From positions 45,395 to 109,394 of the forward strand of contig JASGJA010000013.1 of the NCBI GenBank assembly GCA_049840935.1: DNA of 64,000 nucleotides. The letters run 5' to 3'. The notes beneath the pieces were generated by a model. That model was given only the letters and a program-made list of their open reading frames with translations, ran no database searches and was not told the origin of the DNA. A program made the position numbers and the translations under genes. This document shows positions 26,342 to 36,198 of the stretch, piece by piece (positions within the stretch are counted from its first letter, which is position 1; the number at the start of each line of letters is the position of its first letter). This DNA comes from Mesorhizobium_G sp049840935 (GTDB lineage Bacteria; Pseudomonadota; Alphaproteobacteria; Rhizobiales; Rhizobiaceae).

Positions 26342-28114
26342 GTGACTTTGCTTCAAGTCTACTTCAGGGCCCTACGCTACTTGGGTGCCGACAAGAAGCG
26401 CACGATCTTCATTTGTGCCGCTAATATCGTCCTTTCACTCGTTGTTATCGCTGAGCCAATCCTGTTTGGACAGGTGATCGATGCGATCACCGAAAAGCGT
26501 GATGTCGTGCCGACGCTGGCGCTGTGGGCGGGTCTTGGCGGCTTCAACATCATCGCATTCGTGCTTGTGGCGCGTGGCGCAGATCGGCTTGCGCATTCGT
26601 TGCGCGCTGACGTTCTGACCAAGTCATACGAGCGTGTAATCTCGATGCCGCTGTCGTGGCATATGGGCCGCGGCACGTCCAACTCGCTGCACACCATGCT
26701 TCGCGCTGTGGACTCGCTGCAGACGCTTTGGCTGGAATTTCTCCGCACGCAGCTTGGCACGGCGGTAACGCTGGTGCTGCTTGTGCCGACCGCGCTGGCG
26801 ATGGACGTGCGCATGTCCTGCGTGCTGCTCGTGCTTGGCGTGGTCTATGTCGCGATTGGCCGTCTTGTGATGCGCAAGACCAAGCAGGGTCAGCAGCATG
26901 TCGAACAGCATCACCACAACGTCTTCGCGCATGTGACCGACACTGTCGGAAACGTGTCCGTGGTGCAGGGCTACAACCGCGTTGCCATTGAAACGGAATC
27001 GCTGCGCAATCATTTCCGCAAGCTGCTGTCCGCTCAGAACCCAGTGCTGGACTGGTGGGCGCTGGCAAGCGCGCTGAACCGCCTTTCGGCCACCATCTCC
27101 ATGATGGTCGTACTGGTGATTGGCTCCTATCTCGTTATGCGCGGCGAACTGCCGATTGGCTCGATCATCGCCTTCACTGGCTTTGCGACCCTGCTCATCG
27201 CGCGTCTTGACCAGATTTCGAACTTCGTGAACCAGATTTTCGACGCTCGCGTGAAGCTGGAAGAGTTCTACGCGATGGAAGAAGCTTCGGCGCTCGCTCA
27301 GGAGCCTGCCGGGTTGGCCGACCTTGAAAACGTCAAGGGCCGCGTCAGCTTCGAGGACGTCACGTTCCACTTCGAGAATTCGGGGCAGGGCGTCGAGCAC
27401 GTCAACTTTGCCATCGAACCCGGCCAGACCGTTGCTATCGTCGGTCCGACGGGCGCAGGCAAAACAACGCTTATCAACCTGTTGCAGCGCGTGCAGGAGC
27501 CGAACGAAGGCCGCATTCTTATCGATGGCGTGGATATTTCCACGGTCACGCGCAAGTCTCTGCGTCAGTCGGTTGCCACGGTGTTTCAGGATGCCGGGCT
27601 GTTCAATCGCAGCATCGAAAGCAATATCCGCGTGGGGCGCGAGGATGCGTCCATCGAGGACGTTCGCGATGCGGCATCGGCGGCATCGGCGGCTGATTTC
27701 ATCGCGGCGAAGAGCGACGGCTTTGACACGGTTGCGGGTGAGCGCGGAGGCCAGCTTTCGGGCGGCGAACGCCAGCGCATCGCTATCGCACGCGCCATGC
27801 TGAAGGACTCGCCGATTCTCGTACTGGACGAAGCGACAAGCGCGCTCGACGTCGAGACTGAGGAAAAGGTGAAGACCGCAATCGACGGTCTACGCTCCAA
27901 TCGCACGACTTTCGTCATCGCGCACAGACTTTCGACGGTGCGTGACGCCGATCTTGTGATCTTCATGGATCGCGGCAAGGTGGTCGAAATGGGCGGCTTT
28001 GATGAACTGGCCGAGCAGGGTGGGCGCTTTGCCAGCCTGCTGCGCGCTGGCGGTCTGCTCAGCGAAGGCCCGGCGTCAAAACCAAAGCCAGCCTTGACGC
28101 TTGCCAGCGCTTAG
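26342..28114 (+). CDS. ndvA: Cyclic beta-1,2-glucan exporter, ABC transporter
   Basis: A 590-residue fused membrane/ATPase exporter that moves cyclic glucan to the periplasm. Six membrane segments occupy about residues 1-310. Walker A GPTGAGKTTL, signature LSGGERQRIAIARAML and Walker B LVLDEATSALD follow. GTG at 26342 is chosen: it has a gagagg site eight bases upstream and homologues begin near TLLQVYFRAL. Its stop overlaps that of the convergent ModE-like gene by 4 bases. Confidence 0.94.
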   Translation: MTLLQVYFRALRYLGADKKRTIFICAANIVLSLVVIAEPILFGQVIDAITEKRDVVPTLALWAGLGGFNIIAFVLVARGADRLAHSLRADVLTKSYERVISMPLSWHMGRGTSNSLHTMLRAVDSLQTLWLEFLRTQLGTAVTLVLLVPTALAMDVRMSCVLLVLGVVYVAIGRLVMRKTKQGQQHVEQHHHNVFAHVTDTVGNVSVVQGYNRVAIETESLRNHFRKLLSAQNPVLDWWALASALNRLSATISMMVVLVIGSYLVMRGELPIGSIIAFTGFATLLIARLDQISNFVNQIFDARVKLEEFYAMEEASALAQEPAGLADLENVKGRVSFEDVTFHFENSGQGVEHVNFAIEPGQTVAIVGPTGAGKTTLINLLQRVQEPNEGRILIDGVDISTVTRKSLRQSVATVFQDAGLFNRSIESNIRVGREDASIEDVRDAASAASAADFIAAKSDGFDTVAGERGGQLSGGERQRIAIARAMLKDSPILVLDEATSALDVETEEKVKTAIDGLRSNRTTFVIAHRLSTVRDADLVIFMDRGKVVEMGGFDELAEQGGRFASLLRAGGLLSEGPASKPKPALTLASA

Positions 28115-28452
28115 GCGTTATCGATTTCTTCCTGCAATGCAGTTAGATGAGGCAGGGCTGCACTCGATGCAGCCCTTTCGATTGCGCGGAAGCGCCCCAC
28201 CACAGAAAGGCCAAGCTGTGTGAGCTGCGCGCCGCCGCCATGCTTTCCACCTGTTTGCGCAGCAATCAGAGGCTTTCCAAATAGCTTGTTCATTTCCTCA
28301 ACCAAATCCCACGCGTGCTTGTAAGACATCTGCATTTCGCGCGCGGCGGCGGAGATTGAGCCGAAAGACGCGATGTTTTCCAGCAATTCAACCTTGCCGG
28401 GGCCGATGCGGCCTTCCGGGTCAAGGTTCACGCGCAAACTAAGTGAGGGCAT
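28111..28452 (-). CDS. ModE-like winged-helix regulator lacking the molybdate-binding domain
   Basis: A 113-residue protein consisting only of a LysR-type winged helix of the ModE class. The GPGKVELLENIASFGSISAAARE and MSYKHAWDLVEEMN segments are characteristic. Full ModE proteins have two C-terminal Mop domains (about 260 residues); here none is present. It overlaps the 3' end of modC by 14 bases, so it is the last gene of the mod transcript. It may act as a DNA-binding partner or respond to molybdate in another way. Confidence 0.82.
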   Translation of the reverse strand: MPSLSLRVNLDPEGRIGPGKVELLENIASFGSISAAAREMQMSYKHAWDLVEEMNKLFGKPLIAAQTGGKHGGGAQLTQLGLSVVGRFRAIERAASSAALPHLTALQEEIDNA

Positions 28453-29566
28453 ATTCAGAACTTCCATCCGTAGGCGTGCCAAGCGCCAAATTGGACCTGT
28501 CGAAACTGACCGTCTTTATCACCGCAAAGACGTCGCGGCCCACGACTAGCCCAAGCGCATCGTAGGACTGTCGCGTTATGCGTGACAATATACTTGCCTG
28601 GCCGCAAGTGATTTCGATCTGCATCTGGGTGGGGCTGGTGGCCGATACCGAGACTATGCGCCCCGGCAGGACATTGAGTGCGCTCAACCCCTCTGGCCGC
28701 TGCACTGCGATCATGACGTCGCGCGCGCGTATGCGCAGGCCGAGCCTCGCACCAATGGTAGCATCAAGCGCGGGCACGAGAATGCGGCCAGCTGGCGTGT
28801 TTAGAGTCGTCATGGCGTAGCGCTCGTCATGCTGTTCAACAACTGCCGCAAGAACAGAGCCGCTTTCGCCCTGGTCTTCGATGGGGAGCAGGTCAGGCCG
28901 CCGCATAATGTCCGCTGTAGGCCCGGCGATCACGGCACGCCCGGCGGAGAGCACGACAATGTCTGTCGCCAACCGCGCGACTTCAGCAATCGAATGGCTG
29001 ACATAGACAACGGGAATTTCCAGCTCATCGCGCAGGCGCTCTATATAGGGCAGGATATGGTCCTTGCGCGCATCGTCGAGTGAGGCCAGCGGCTCATCCA
29101 TAAGCAACAATTTTGGGCTGGCCAATAGTGCGCGCCCAATCGCAACCCGCTGCGTTTCGCCGCCCGAAAGTGAAGCAGGCTTGCGGGCAAGCAAATGCGA
29201 GATTCCAAGCAGCGATGTTATGCGGTTGAGGTCCGTATAGCGTTCGTGGCGGGGGGTAAACCAGCGCCCATATTTCAGATTTTGCTCGACGCTGAGATGC
29301 GGGAACAGCCGCGCGTCCTGAAACACGTAGCCGATCCGGCGGTGATGCGGCGGAACGAAAACACCGGCATTCGTATCTACGAACACGCGGCCATCAACTT
29401 CGATCCTTCCGCTGTCGGGCCGCAAAAGGCCGCTAATCATATTGGTGATCGATGTCTTGCCGGAACCCGACGGTCCAAAGATTGCCGTCAGCCTGCCCGA
29501 ACTCTGGAAGCGGGTAGCGATCTTGAAATCGCCTTGCTGGTGATGAACGTCAACGAGCAAGGTCAT
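28439..29566 (-). CDS. modC: Molybdate ABC transporter, ATP-binding protein
   Basis: A 375-residue ATPase of the molybdate/tungstate importer. Walker A GPSGSGKTSI, signature LSGGETQRVAIGRAL and Walker B LLLMDEPLASLD are intact. The C-terminal ~75 residues form a Mop/TOBE domain (GLRIRARDVMIAVQRPEG) that binds molybdate and gates activity. It overlaps modB upstream (ATGA) and the regulator downstream. Confidence 0.93.
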   Translation of the reverse strand: MTLLVDVHHQQGDFKIATRFQSSGRLTAIFGPSGSGKTSITNMISGLLRPDSGRIEVDGRVFVDTNAGVFVPPHHRRIGYVFQDARLFPHLSVEQNLKYGRWFTPRHERYTDLNRITSLLGISHLLARKPASLSGGETQRVAIGRALLASPKLLLMDEPLASLDDARKDHILPYIERLRDELEIPVVYVSHSIAEVARLATDIVVLSAGRAVIAGPTADIMRRPDLLPIEDQGESGSVLAAVVEQHDERYAMTTLNTPAGRILVPALDATIGARLGLRIRARDVMIAVQRPEGLSALNVLPGRIVSVSATSPTQMQIEITCGQASILSRITRQSYDALGLVVGRDVFAVIKTVSFDRSNLALGTPTDGSSEYALT

Positions 29567-30255
29567 TCGACAATCAGCCTGCGGCCCGCCTGCCGAGCGA
29601 GATATTCAGACGCAACGAGCGCTCCCATTGCGATGACGATGGATATGAGTGTGAGCCGCATAGCCCCGGCGTCGCCGCCCGGTACCTGCGTGAATGTATA
29701 AATGGCCGAGGGAAGCGTTTGTGTTTCACCGGGAATGTTGGAAACGAATGTGATCGTTGCACCAAACTCGCCCATCGCTTTGGCGAAGGAGAGAACCATA
29801 CCCGCGATGATACCGGGTAAAATGAGGGGCAGAGTCACCGTAGCAAAAACCCATAGCCGCGACGCGCCAAGTGTCGATGCCGCCGCCTCCAGCTTGCGAT
29901 CCACGGCTTCCACGGACAGCCGTATTGCTCGCACCATCAGGGGGAATCCCATGACCGCGCAGGCGAGCGCGGCACCGGTCCACCGAAAGGAAAACACGAT
30001 CCCGAAATGGTCCGCCAGAAAAGCACCAACCGGCCCGCGCCGCCCGAACGTGAGCAACAAGAGATAACCAGTAACCACCGGAGGCAATACAAGCGGAAGA
30101 TGCACAAAGCCGTTCAACAACGACTTCCCCCAGAACTCCTTGCGTGCCAGCAGCATCGCGACAGCAATACCGAGAGGCAGGCTGCCGACCATTGCCCAAA
30201 AGGCAACCTTGAGCGACAGATGGATCGCCGTCCATTCCTCCGGTGTTAGATGCAT
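29563..30255 (-). CDS. modB: Molybdate ABC transporter, permease
   Basis: A 230-residue membrane permease with about five hydrophobic segments. The cytoplasmic EAA loop, EAAASTLGASRLWVFATVTLP, is clear, as is ALGEFGATITFV-like text (AMGEFGATITFVSNIPGETQTLP). The start at 30255 has GAGG eight bases upstream and gives the usual length and N-terminus (MHLTPEEWTAIHLSLK). No modA lies upstream; the next gene on this strand is a DNA glycosylase. Confidence 0.92.
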   Translation of the reverse strand: MHLTPEEWTAIHLSLKVAFWAMVGSLPLGIAVAMLLARKEFWGKSLLNGFVHLPLVLPPVVTGYLLLLTFGRRGPVGAFLADHFGIVFSFRWTGAALACAVMGFPLMVRAIRLSVEAVDRKLEAAASTLGASRLWVFATVTLPLILPGIIAGMVLSFAKAMGEFGATITFVSNIPGETQTLPSAIYTFTQVPGGDAGAMRLTLISIVIAMGALVASEYLARQAGRRLIVE

Positions 30256-30325
30256 TGCGCGCGCCTCTATATTCATCGGGATATAGCCATTGGCGACAAC
30301 CATGCGTCAAGCAAGGAAGGCTAGC

Positions 30326-30868
30326 TTAGAGCTTTCGGCTTAGAAATGGCGAACCGGCCAGGCCGAACCGCCAAGGTTGCTCAACGGCGCGTGTGATACC
30401 TATACGCGTGCCGATGGCGACGGTCGGTTGAGTGGTAGGGGGTGAAATCTGCATAGGCTCTTTATCGAGCGGCAAGCCGTTGAGGGATATATCGATCCCC
30501 AACGCTTGGCACAGGCGACCGGGACCGGAACAGAGCAACCGCAGAGGTTCAATCCCGCGTCGCTGACGCATTTGCTCTATGCCTTCGACGGGTTCGATAG
30601 CCCGCAACAGCACTGCGCTCGCGGGCAGACAAACGATATTAAAGCACCAATGGATACCGTAGGAGCGATATACATAGGCGCGGCCTGCCTCACCAAACAT
30701 CGCCGTATTGCGTGGTGTCGGACCTTTGAAGCTATGCGATGCCGGGTCGTCTGGCTCGTATGCTTCTGTTTCAATGATGATGCCTCCAACGCCAGCCACA
30801 GTTAGCAAACAGCCGATAAGATCATGTGCAACGATGGTGCTGTGGCGGCGAAAAAAATCCGAATTCAT
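30326..30868 (-). CDS. 3-methyladenine DNA glycosylase (AAG/MPG family)
   Basis: A 180-residue base-excision repair enzyme that removes alkylated purines. The family motifs IIIETEAYEPDDPASHSFKG (in parts), AYVYRSYGIHWCFNIV and CSGPGRLCQALGI are present. The ATG at 30868 matches family starts (MNSDFFRRHSTIVAHDLIG), although no strong ribosome site is visible; an upstream ATG at 30907 is possible. It is followed after 70 bases by modB on the same strand. Confidence 0.9.
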   Translation of the reverse strand: MNSDFFRRHSTIVAHDLIGCLLTVAGVGGIIIETEAYEPDDPASHSFKGPTPRNTAMFGEAGRAYVYRSYGIHWCFNIVCLPASAVLLRAIEPVEGIEQMRQRRGIEPLRLLCSGPGRLCQALGIDISLNGLPLDKEPMQISPPTTQPTVAIGTRIGITRAVEQPWRFGLAGSPFLSRKL

Positions 30869-30934
30869 CAGAACTAGATAGCGCGCTCGCACCACCAGTA
30901 CGAACATATTTTTTTGTCAAACAAAGGAAAGAAA

Positions 30935-30965
30935 AACAGGCCCGGATAATCCATCCGGGTCTGTT
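30935..30965 (-). terminator. Rho-independent terminator of the FG-GAP gene
   Basis: A 13-bp stem with one G-T pair (30935-30947 with 30953-30965) and a 5-base loop, followed on the minus strand by tttttctttcctttg. It lies about 40 bases past the stop of the large secreted protein gene. Confidence 0.8.
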
Positions 30966-31003
30966 TGGCATGCCATGAGGCTGTTTGCAGGGCAGTGTCT
31001 TGC

Positions 31004-34000
31004 TTAGACAAGCACTGTCATTACGCTGGCAATTTCATGATCAATCCGGAGCGTCGCTGTGCCGTTGGTATAGATGTTATATGAGATGTCGCCGACCACT
31101 TGGTCGATGTTGGAATCCACAAATCCGTCAGCGTTTACAATGTCGTCGCTGCTGCCATTAATCGTCAAGATGTTTGTGGTTGACGAAAGATCGAGAACAT
31201 CCTGCTTTGTAAATGAGATCGTGTTGGCGCCGGTGCCGGTTATGTCGATGGTCTCAATATTTGTCACGACATCACTTGCGATATTGGCAAAGTTAAGATG
31301 CAGGCCAGTGCCGCTCAGGATCAGTGTGTCTTGGCCGTCGCCACCATCGATACGACGGAAGTTCGTATCACTTATGGTCAGCGTGTCGTCACCATCATAA
31401 CCAAGCAGGACATCAGCGCCACCTGCTCCGCTCAGGCTGTCGCTGAGATCGGTTCCAGCTATGAAGTCTACAGCATTCGTTCCTATCGCGACACGGCCGG
31501 TCATGGTGGTGCCTTGTCCGTATATGATGTAGGCTTCGCCCGCATCAGCGTGGCCATCGTCTCCATATGGCGAACCGACGATCAAATCGGCATACCCGTC
31601 GCCATTGACATCGCCCGCAGCGGCAACGGAGTAGCCTAGATTATCGCTTTCACTGTCGCCTTGAATTTTGAACCCCTCGGTCGCGGACAGGTTTGAAAGG
31701 TTGACAACTTTCCGGCCATCGACATTCGTTCCAAAGCCGGTAGTGGTGCCAAAGATCACGTATGCAGCTCCGGAGTCATTCCCGTCGGCATCGCTGAAGG
31801 CAGCGCCGACCAGGAGATCGCCTATGCCATCGCCGTTGATGTCGCCAGCTGACGAAACGGAAATACCAAAGTTGGCTGAGGATTTTGCATTTTGAATGAC
31901 GAACCCATCCGAAGCAGTAAGGTAGGCGGTGTCGAGTTGAGTGCGGCCATTGCTGGAAGGTCTGTCGAAAATATTTCTATTACCGAAAATGACATAAGCC
32001 TGACCGGCAAGGTCTGCACCATCGCCGCCGTGGTATGCGCCGACCAAGAGATCGTCTATGCCATCGCCGTTTATATCGCCAGCTGAGGATACCGAGGAGC
32101 CAAGCGCGTCACCCTCCTCATCTCCCAAGATAACAAACCCGAACGCCAACGGATCGCTTGCGTCGAAGACCATATGGCCATTTCCATCGTTGGTACCAAC
32201 GCCACTGCTTGAACCATAAATCACATATGCTTCACCGGCACCCGGTCCACCGTCATCGCCGGTCGAGGCACCTACGATAATGTCGTCGAACCCGTCTCCA
32301 TTGAAATCGCCGATGGATGAAACCGAAGCGCCAAAATTATCGCCGTTATGAAAACTGCGAAGTATGAATCCCTTACCCTCCGTAAGGTCGTTCACATTCA
32401 GGATCATCCGGTCATGGCCATCGTTAGTGCCGATCAGGGTTTCAGAGCCGAACACCACATAAGATGCATTCGATGCACCAATAATGATGTCGTCAATACC
32501 GTCACCATTCACGTCGCCCGCAGCGGAGACGGACTGCCCAACGAAGGCATTTGCATCAGCTCCTTGAATGATAAACCCGTATTCGGAGGTCAGGCCGGAC
32601 AAATCGACGAGCTTATGGCCATGGCCGTCATCTATACCAAAACCGTCTGTCGAACCGAAAACTACATAGACCTCACCAGCCGAAGAGTTGCTGCCAACCA
32701 CGGTGCCATACGCTCCAATTATGAGGTCTGCAATTCCGTCATGATTGATGTCGCCAGCCGATGAAACAGAACTACCGAACATCGAATAGTATTGATCTCC
32801 AACGATTCGGAAACCTTGGGAGGATGAGAGTTCCGAAACGTCGATAACAGATCGATCAGAGCCGTCGATTGTTCCGAGCCCCGACGACGAGCCAAACACA
32901 ACATATGTTTCGCCAGCGTAATCACTATAAGCGGGCGCACCAACAACAACGTCGTCAATGCCGTCTCCGTTCAAATCACCAGCGGCGTGTACTGAGTATC
33001 CGAGCAACGACTCGCCATTGCTGCCTTGTATGACCAAGCCGGACGCGGGGGAGATGGTGCTTGTGTCAATGTTGCTAAACGTCGGGAGCGCGGTCTTTGT
33101 AATCAGCTGCGAAGCTTCTTCGGAGCTGTTTCCTGCTGCATCATACGAACGGGCTTTGATTGTGACGCTGGCTCCGTTTGATAGATTTCCCAGGTTGATA
33201 TCGTCTGATTGCCACACGCCTGTACTGTCAACAGTGGCCGTGCCTATGCTCTCCAAATCCCGGAATATTTCGATGGTCGTATTTGGATCCGCACGTCCCG
33301 AAATGATTGTTGTGTTCGCCGCAGATATAAAGTCTCCCGGGGTGCCTGTATCGTTTGACATCTGCAGAATGGTCGGCGTGCTTGGAGCTGCAGTGTCGAC
33401 GGTGATAGCCACCACCGCGGATTCCATGCTGACGTTGCCTGCGCTGTCTCTGACGCGAGCTGTGTACGAATAGGTTTGGCCATCAACCAGGCTGCTATCT
33501 TGATAGGACCATTCAGTGTTGGAAATCGTGGCAGTACCGATAACCGTGCTATCACGTAGAATTTCGATTTCTTCGCCGGTAGACAATGCTGCGGTAACGC
33601 TTCCTGTGACCAGCGGCGAGGTGTCGTTGGTCACGCCTCCATCTGCAATCGTGCCTGTAATTGTTCCAAAGTCATCGATAACTGCTGGAGAGAGTTGGCG
33701 AATTCAATATGACGCTAGCGCTATCCTTGTCCTCCACACTTTCGTCGCCACCGCCCAAGGAAACGCCTGCGGCGGCGCCTCCCGCGCCAAGAATTCCAAG
33801 GAGGACACCGGCAGAGAGGCCGGAACCCATCGACGTTTCCGCAACCAGGCCATCGAGAATGCCATCGCCGACCGATGCGACTGCAGGCCCAAGATTCACG
33901 GTGACGACGTTTGAGCCGTCAGTGAAAACCAGATCATTGAAATCGAATCCGTGCGCACCGTAGTTCTGGATTGTATAGACGCGACCACCGGTCATTCGGA

Positions 34001-34142
34001 TGGTCAGGTCATTGCCGTTGCGGGAATAGTTTACAACATCTCCGGGCAGACCCTGAATTACAAAACTAGTCTGTTCCGAAGGGGCTGACATGCTCCCGGA
34101 CAGTTTGACTGCATCTTTCCCACTATGAATTCCAGCAACCAC
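31004..34142 (-). pseudogene. Large type I-secreted BapA-like/Ig-like/FG-GAP propeller protein, split by one frameshift
   Basis: One gene of about 1040 residues read in two frames. The N-terminal part (33672-34142, GTG start with GGAGG six bases upstream) is a BapA-prefix-like beta domain ending in a glycine-rich stretch; it runs into a stop at 33672. Restoring one base near 33,694 joins it smoothly (NSPTLS then PAVIDDFGTITGTIADGG) to the 31004-33634 frame, which has two Ig-like domains, seven FG-GAP/integrin-alpha repeats each with a DxNxDGxxD calcium loop, and a C-terminal RTX-like region (GGADVLLGYDGDDTL) ending MTVLV, typical of type I secretion. No transporter genes are adjacent. Likely an adhesin or biofilm matrix protein. 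The frameshift may be real or a sequence error. Confidence 0.82.
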
Positions 34143-34318
34143 CAAACACCTCCCAAATTTATTATCTTCGAAGCCTTCCACGCCGAGTTCACATGTGGCT
34201 GTGGTATCGACATTCAGAAAACGTCAGAAAATATAAATGAACTTAATATAATTTAGCAAATTCAAATTGATATGAAGTCAAAATTTTTTTCTTAGCTGCG
34301 AATGGCAGGTAAAAATAA

Positions 34319-34348
34319 ACCGGCTCGGACATCGCTGTCCGAGCCGGT
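34319..34348 (-). terminator. Rho-independent terminator of the LuxR-type gene
   Basis: A perfect 13-bp stem (34319-34331 with 34336-34348) has a tcgc loop and, on the minus strand, is followed by tttattttt. It is 40 bases past the LuxR gene stop. Confidence 0.88.
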
Positions 34349-34387
34349 CTGGAGGTCGTCTTTAAATAGTCAGATAGTCGGCTCAGA

Positions 34388-35167
34388 TCAGCGGCGTGCA
34401 GCCGAAAAATCCGTCGGGAACAGATCGTTGATCTTGCACGCGACTTCCGTGCGGTTGGTCGCCTTCAGCTTGCGCATGATGTTGCGGATATGAACCTTTA
34501 CGGTGCTTTCGCGCAGGTTCAGTTCATAGGCGATGATCTTGTTCGCCTTGCCACGACGCAAAGCCTCGACAACTTCCGTTTGGCGAGCGGTAAACATGCC
34601 AGCCATGTGGCGAGCCGTTTCGCTGCCTGATTCGAGAACCTGACGAATACCGAGCACGCTACTTGCGGGCACGAACACGCCGCCTGCAAGTGCAAGGCCG
34701 ATAGCTTCAACACAGACCGTGATACCGACCGAGGTCGGGATGTAGCTGCGTGCGCCATATTCCAGCGCCTTCAGGATCTGTGCCAGATCGTCAGTGTCGG
34801 CCAGCACGATTACCGGGATCGACTTGAACTCGCTGGCAAGCTTGGCCAGTTCCTCGCCAACCGCCGGTTCGGTCACGCGGCGTCCGCCGATATTGAAGAG
34901 AATTGCCGAAAACTGTGAATGACGATCCCGTGCCTGCTTCCATTCATTGATAGAAGCAAATGGCGTGATTTCGGTGGTTGCATCATGTGAGCGCAAGCTC
35001 TGTGCGAAGCACTCACGATCCAGCGCACGCGGATCGATCAGTGCCAGAACGCGGCCATGATTTGGATGAACGGCAAAGGGAAGATCAGCCTTCGGCTTTG
35101 CCTGCATTGGAGCGATTGAGAGAAAATCACTCGATGATTTCAGTGTAGCTGTGTTTGCGATGCCCAT
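34388..35167 (-). CDS. LuxR-family transcriptional regulator with a degenerate receiver domain
   Basis: A 259-residue regulator. The C-terminal LuxR helix-turn-helix (about residues 188-250) includes FTARQTEVVEALRRGKANKIIAYEL and STVKVHIRNIMRKL. The N-terminal domain is receiver-like, but the usual phosphoacceptor aspartate is replaced by asparagine in AILFNIGG, and the conserved lysine is missing near YIPTSVG. It therefore probably works without phosphorylation. ATG at 35167 is used; a longer frame to 35287 lacks support. It is monocistronic, with a clear terminator, upstream on its strand of the FG-GAP gene, which it could control. Confidence 0.85.
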   Translation of the reverse strand: MGIANTATLKSSSDFLSIAPMQAKPKADLPFAVHPNHGRVLALIDPRALDRECFAQSLRSHDATTEITPFASINEWKQARDRHSQFSAILFNIGGRRVTEPAVGEELAKLASEFKSIPVIVLADTDDLAQILKALEYGARSYIPTSVGITVCVEAIGLALAGGVFVPASSVLGIRQVLESGSETARHMAGMFTARQTEVVEALRRGKANKIIAYELNLRESTVKVHIRNIMRKLKATNRTEVACKINDLFPTDFSAARR

Positions 35168-35622
35168 TGCCCTTACCCCGTTTGTCGCTTTGGTTTTGCA
35201 CAAGTAGGGAGAAGCGATAGGCAATGCGCAGCTTTCAGGGATGTGCCGCCGCCAGTTGGCAACATCACCAGAACCGTTTGATAACAATGTGCGAATTGCT
35301 CGGCTTTACGCCGTATTTTGACTTACCGCCCCGCCCGTATTTCAGTAGTTAGCAGCCCAACTCCAAGTATGTTGATTTACGCCTGATTTAACTAGGTGGA
35401 TTCTATCCCTGCATTAACACACATCAATCTGGCTAGACATTTTTGGGGGCTATTCACAAGGATGTGACCCATAGGAGGGTGCATAATAAATTATATCGTA
35501 TCAGCTAAGATACGGAAATCTAATGATAAAAAGTCAGATTTGCAAATGGCTTGCATATTTGATAAAGTTTGATGCGGGTTTGAGTTGATTACGCCGAAAG
35601 GTGGAGCGTCAAGCTACGGTAG
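35168..35622. other. Gene-free interval
   Basis: About 455 bases, A+T-richer than the surroundings, between the LuxR gene start and the 3' end of the response regulator. No plausible reading frame, tRNA-like fold or strong terminator was seen. It must contain the LuxR gene promoter, but no confident -35/-10 pair was picked. Confidence 0.5.
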
Positions 35623-36075
35623 TTAATATTCGCCAGAGGTCGTAGTACCCTGACCACAGGGTTGGCCAGTACGATTTAGATCGCGGACTGGCGATCTCCT
35701 GCAAGACTTCTCAAGCGCTTTCGCAAGAGAATTGACGTCGAACGGTTTCTCCCACCGGGGTACACGAGCAAAACGTTCCGGCAGAAAGTCATTGCCGTAG
35801 CCGGTAGCAAACAGGAAAGGGATGTTTCTGTCCTGCAATGCTGCAGCGAGATCGAAAACCTTCGCTCCGTTCAGATTTATGTCCAGAACTGCGAAGTCGA
35901 TGGTTGGCTCGGCTTTCAGCCTTGCAAGGCCTTGCTGCACATGGCCGAAAGGCCCGACCACTTCAGCGCCAGTTTTCGTTAAGGCTCGCGCGATATCATC
36001 CGCGATGAAATACTCATCTTCCATGACGAGAACGAATTTTCCACGCAGTACGCCCGTCACAAGATTAGCACCCAT
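35623..36075 (-). CDS. Single-domain response regulator
   Basis: About 150 residues forming a stand-alone receiver domain. The acidic pair MEDE, the phosphoacceptor in FAVLDINLNG, the threonine in FLFATGYG and the lysine in RWEKPFD are all present. There is no output domain, so it likely acts by protein contact or as a phosphate sink. The ATG at 36075 is used; an in-frame GTG at 36099 is an alternative. It is divergent from a Crp/Fnr gene and an HWE kinase, a plausible partner. Confidence 0.85.
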   Translation of the reverse strand: MGANLVTGVLRGKFVLVMEDEYFIADDIARALTKTGAEVVGPFGHVQQGLARLKAEPTIDFAVLDINLNGAKVFDLAAALQDRNIPFLFATGYGNDFLPERFARVPRWEKPFDVNSLAKALEKSCRRSPVRDLNRTGQPCGQGTTTSGEY

Positions 36076-36198
36076 TAACCCAAACCCCGTAGATTGCACT
36101 CTATCTATGCATCTGTTTTGTGAAACTAACCTATGTAAATAGAGTAAGATTTACGACGGGCTACTCATTTTGTCGGCCCGCAGTCCACCAGGTGATCT

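Noticed and set aside
31004..33634. CRISPR-like or tandem DNA repeat array
   Set aside because: The periodicity comes from diverged FG-GAP protein repeats about 65-75 residues long, not from identical short DNA repeats with spacers.
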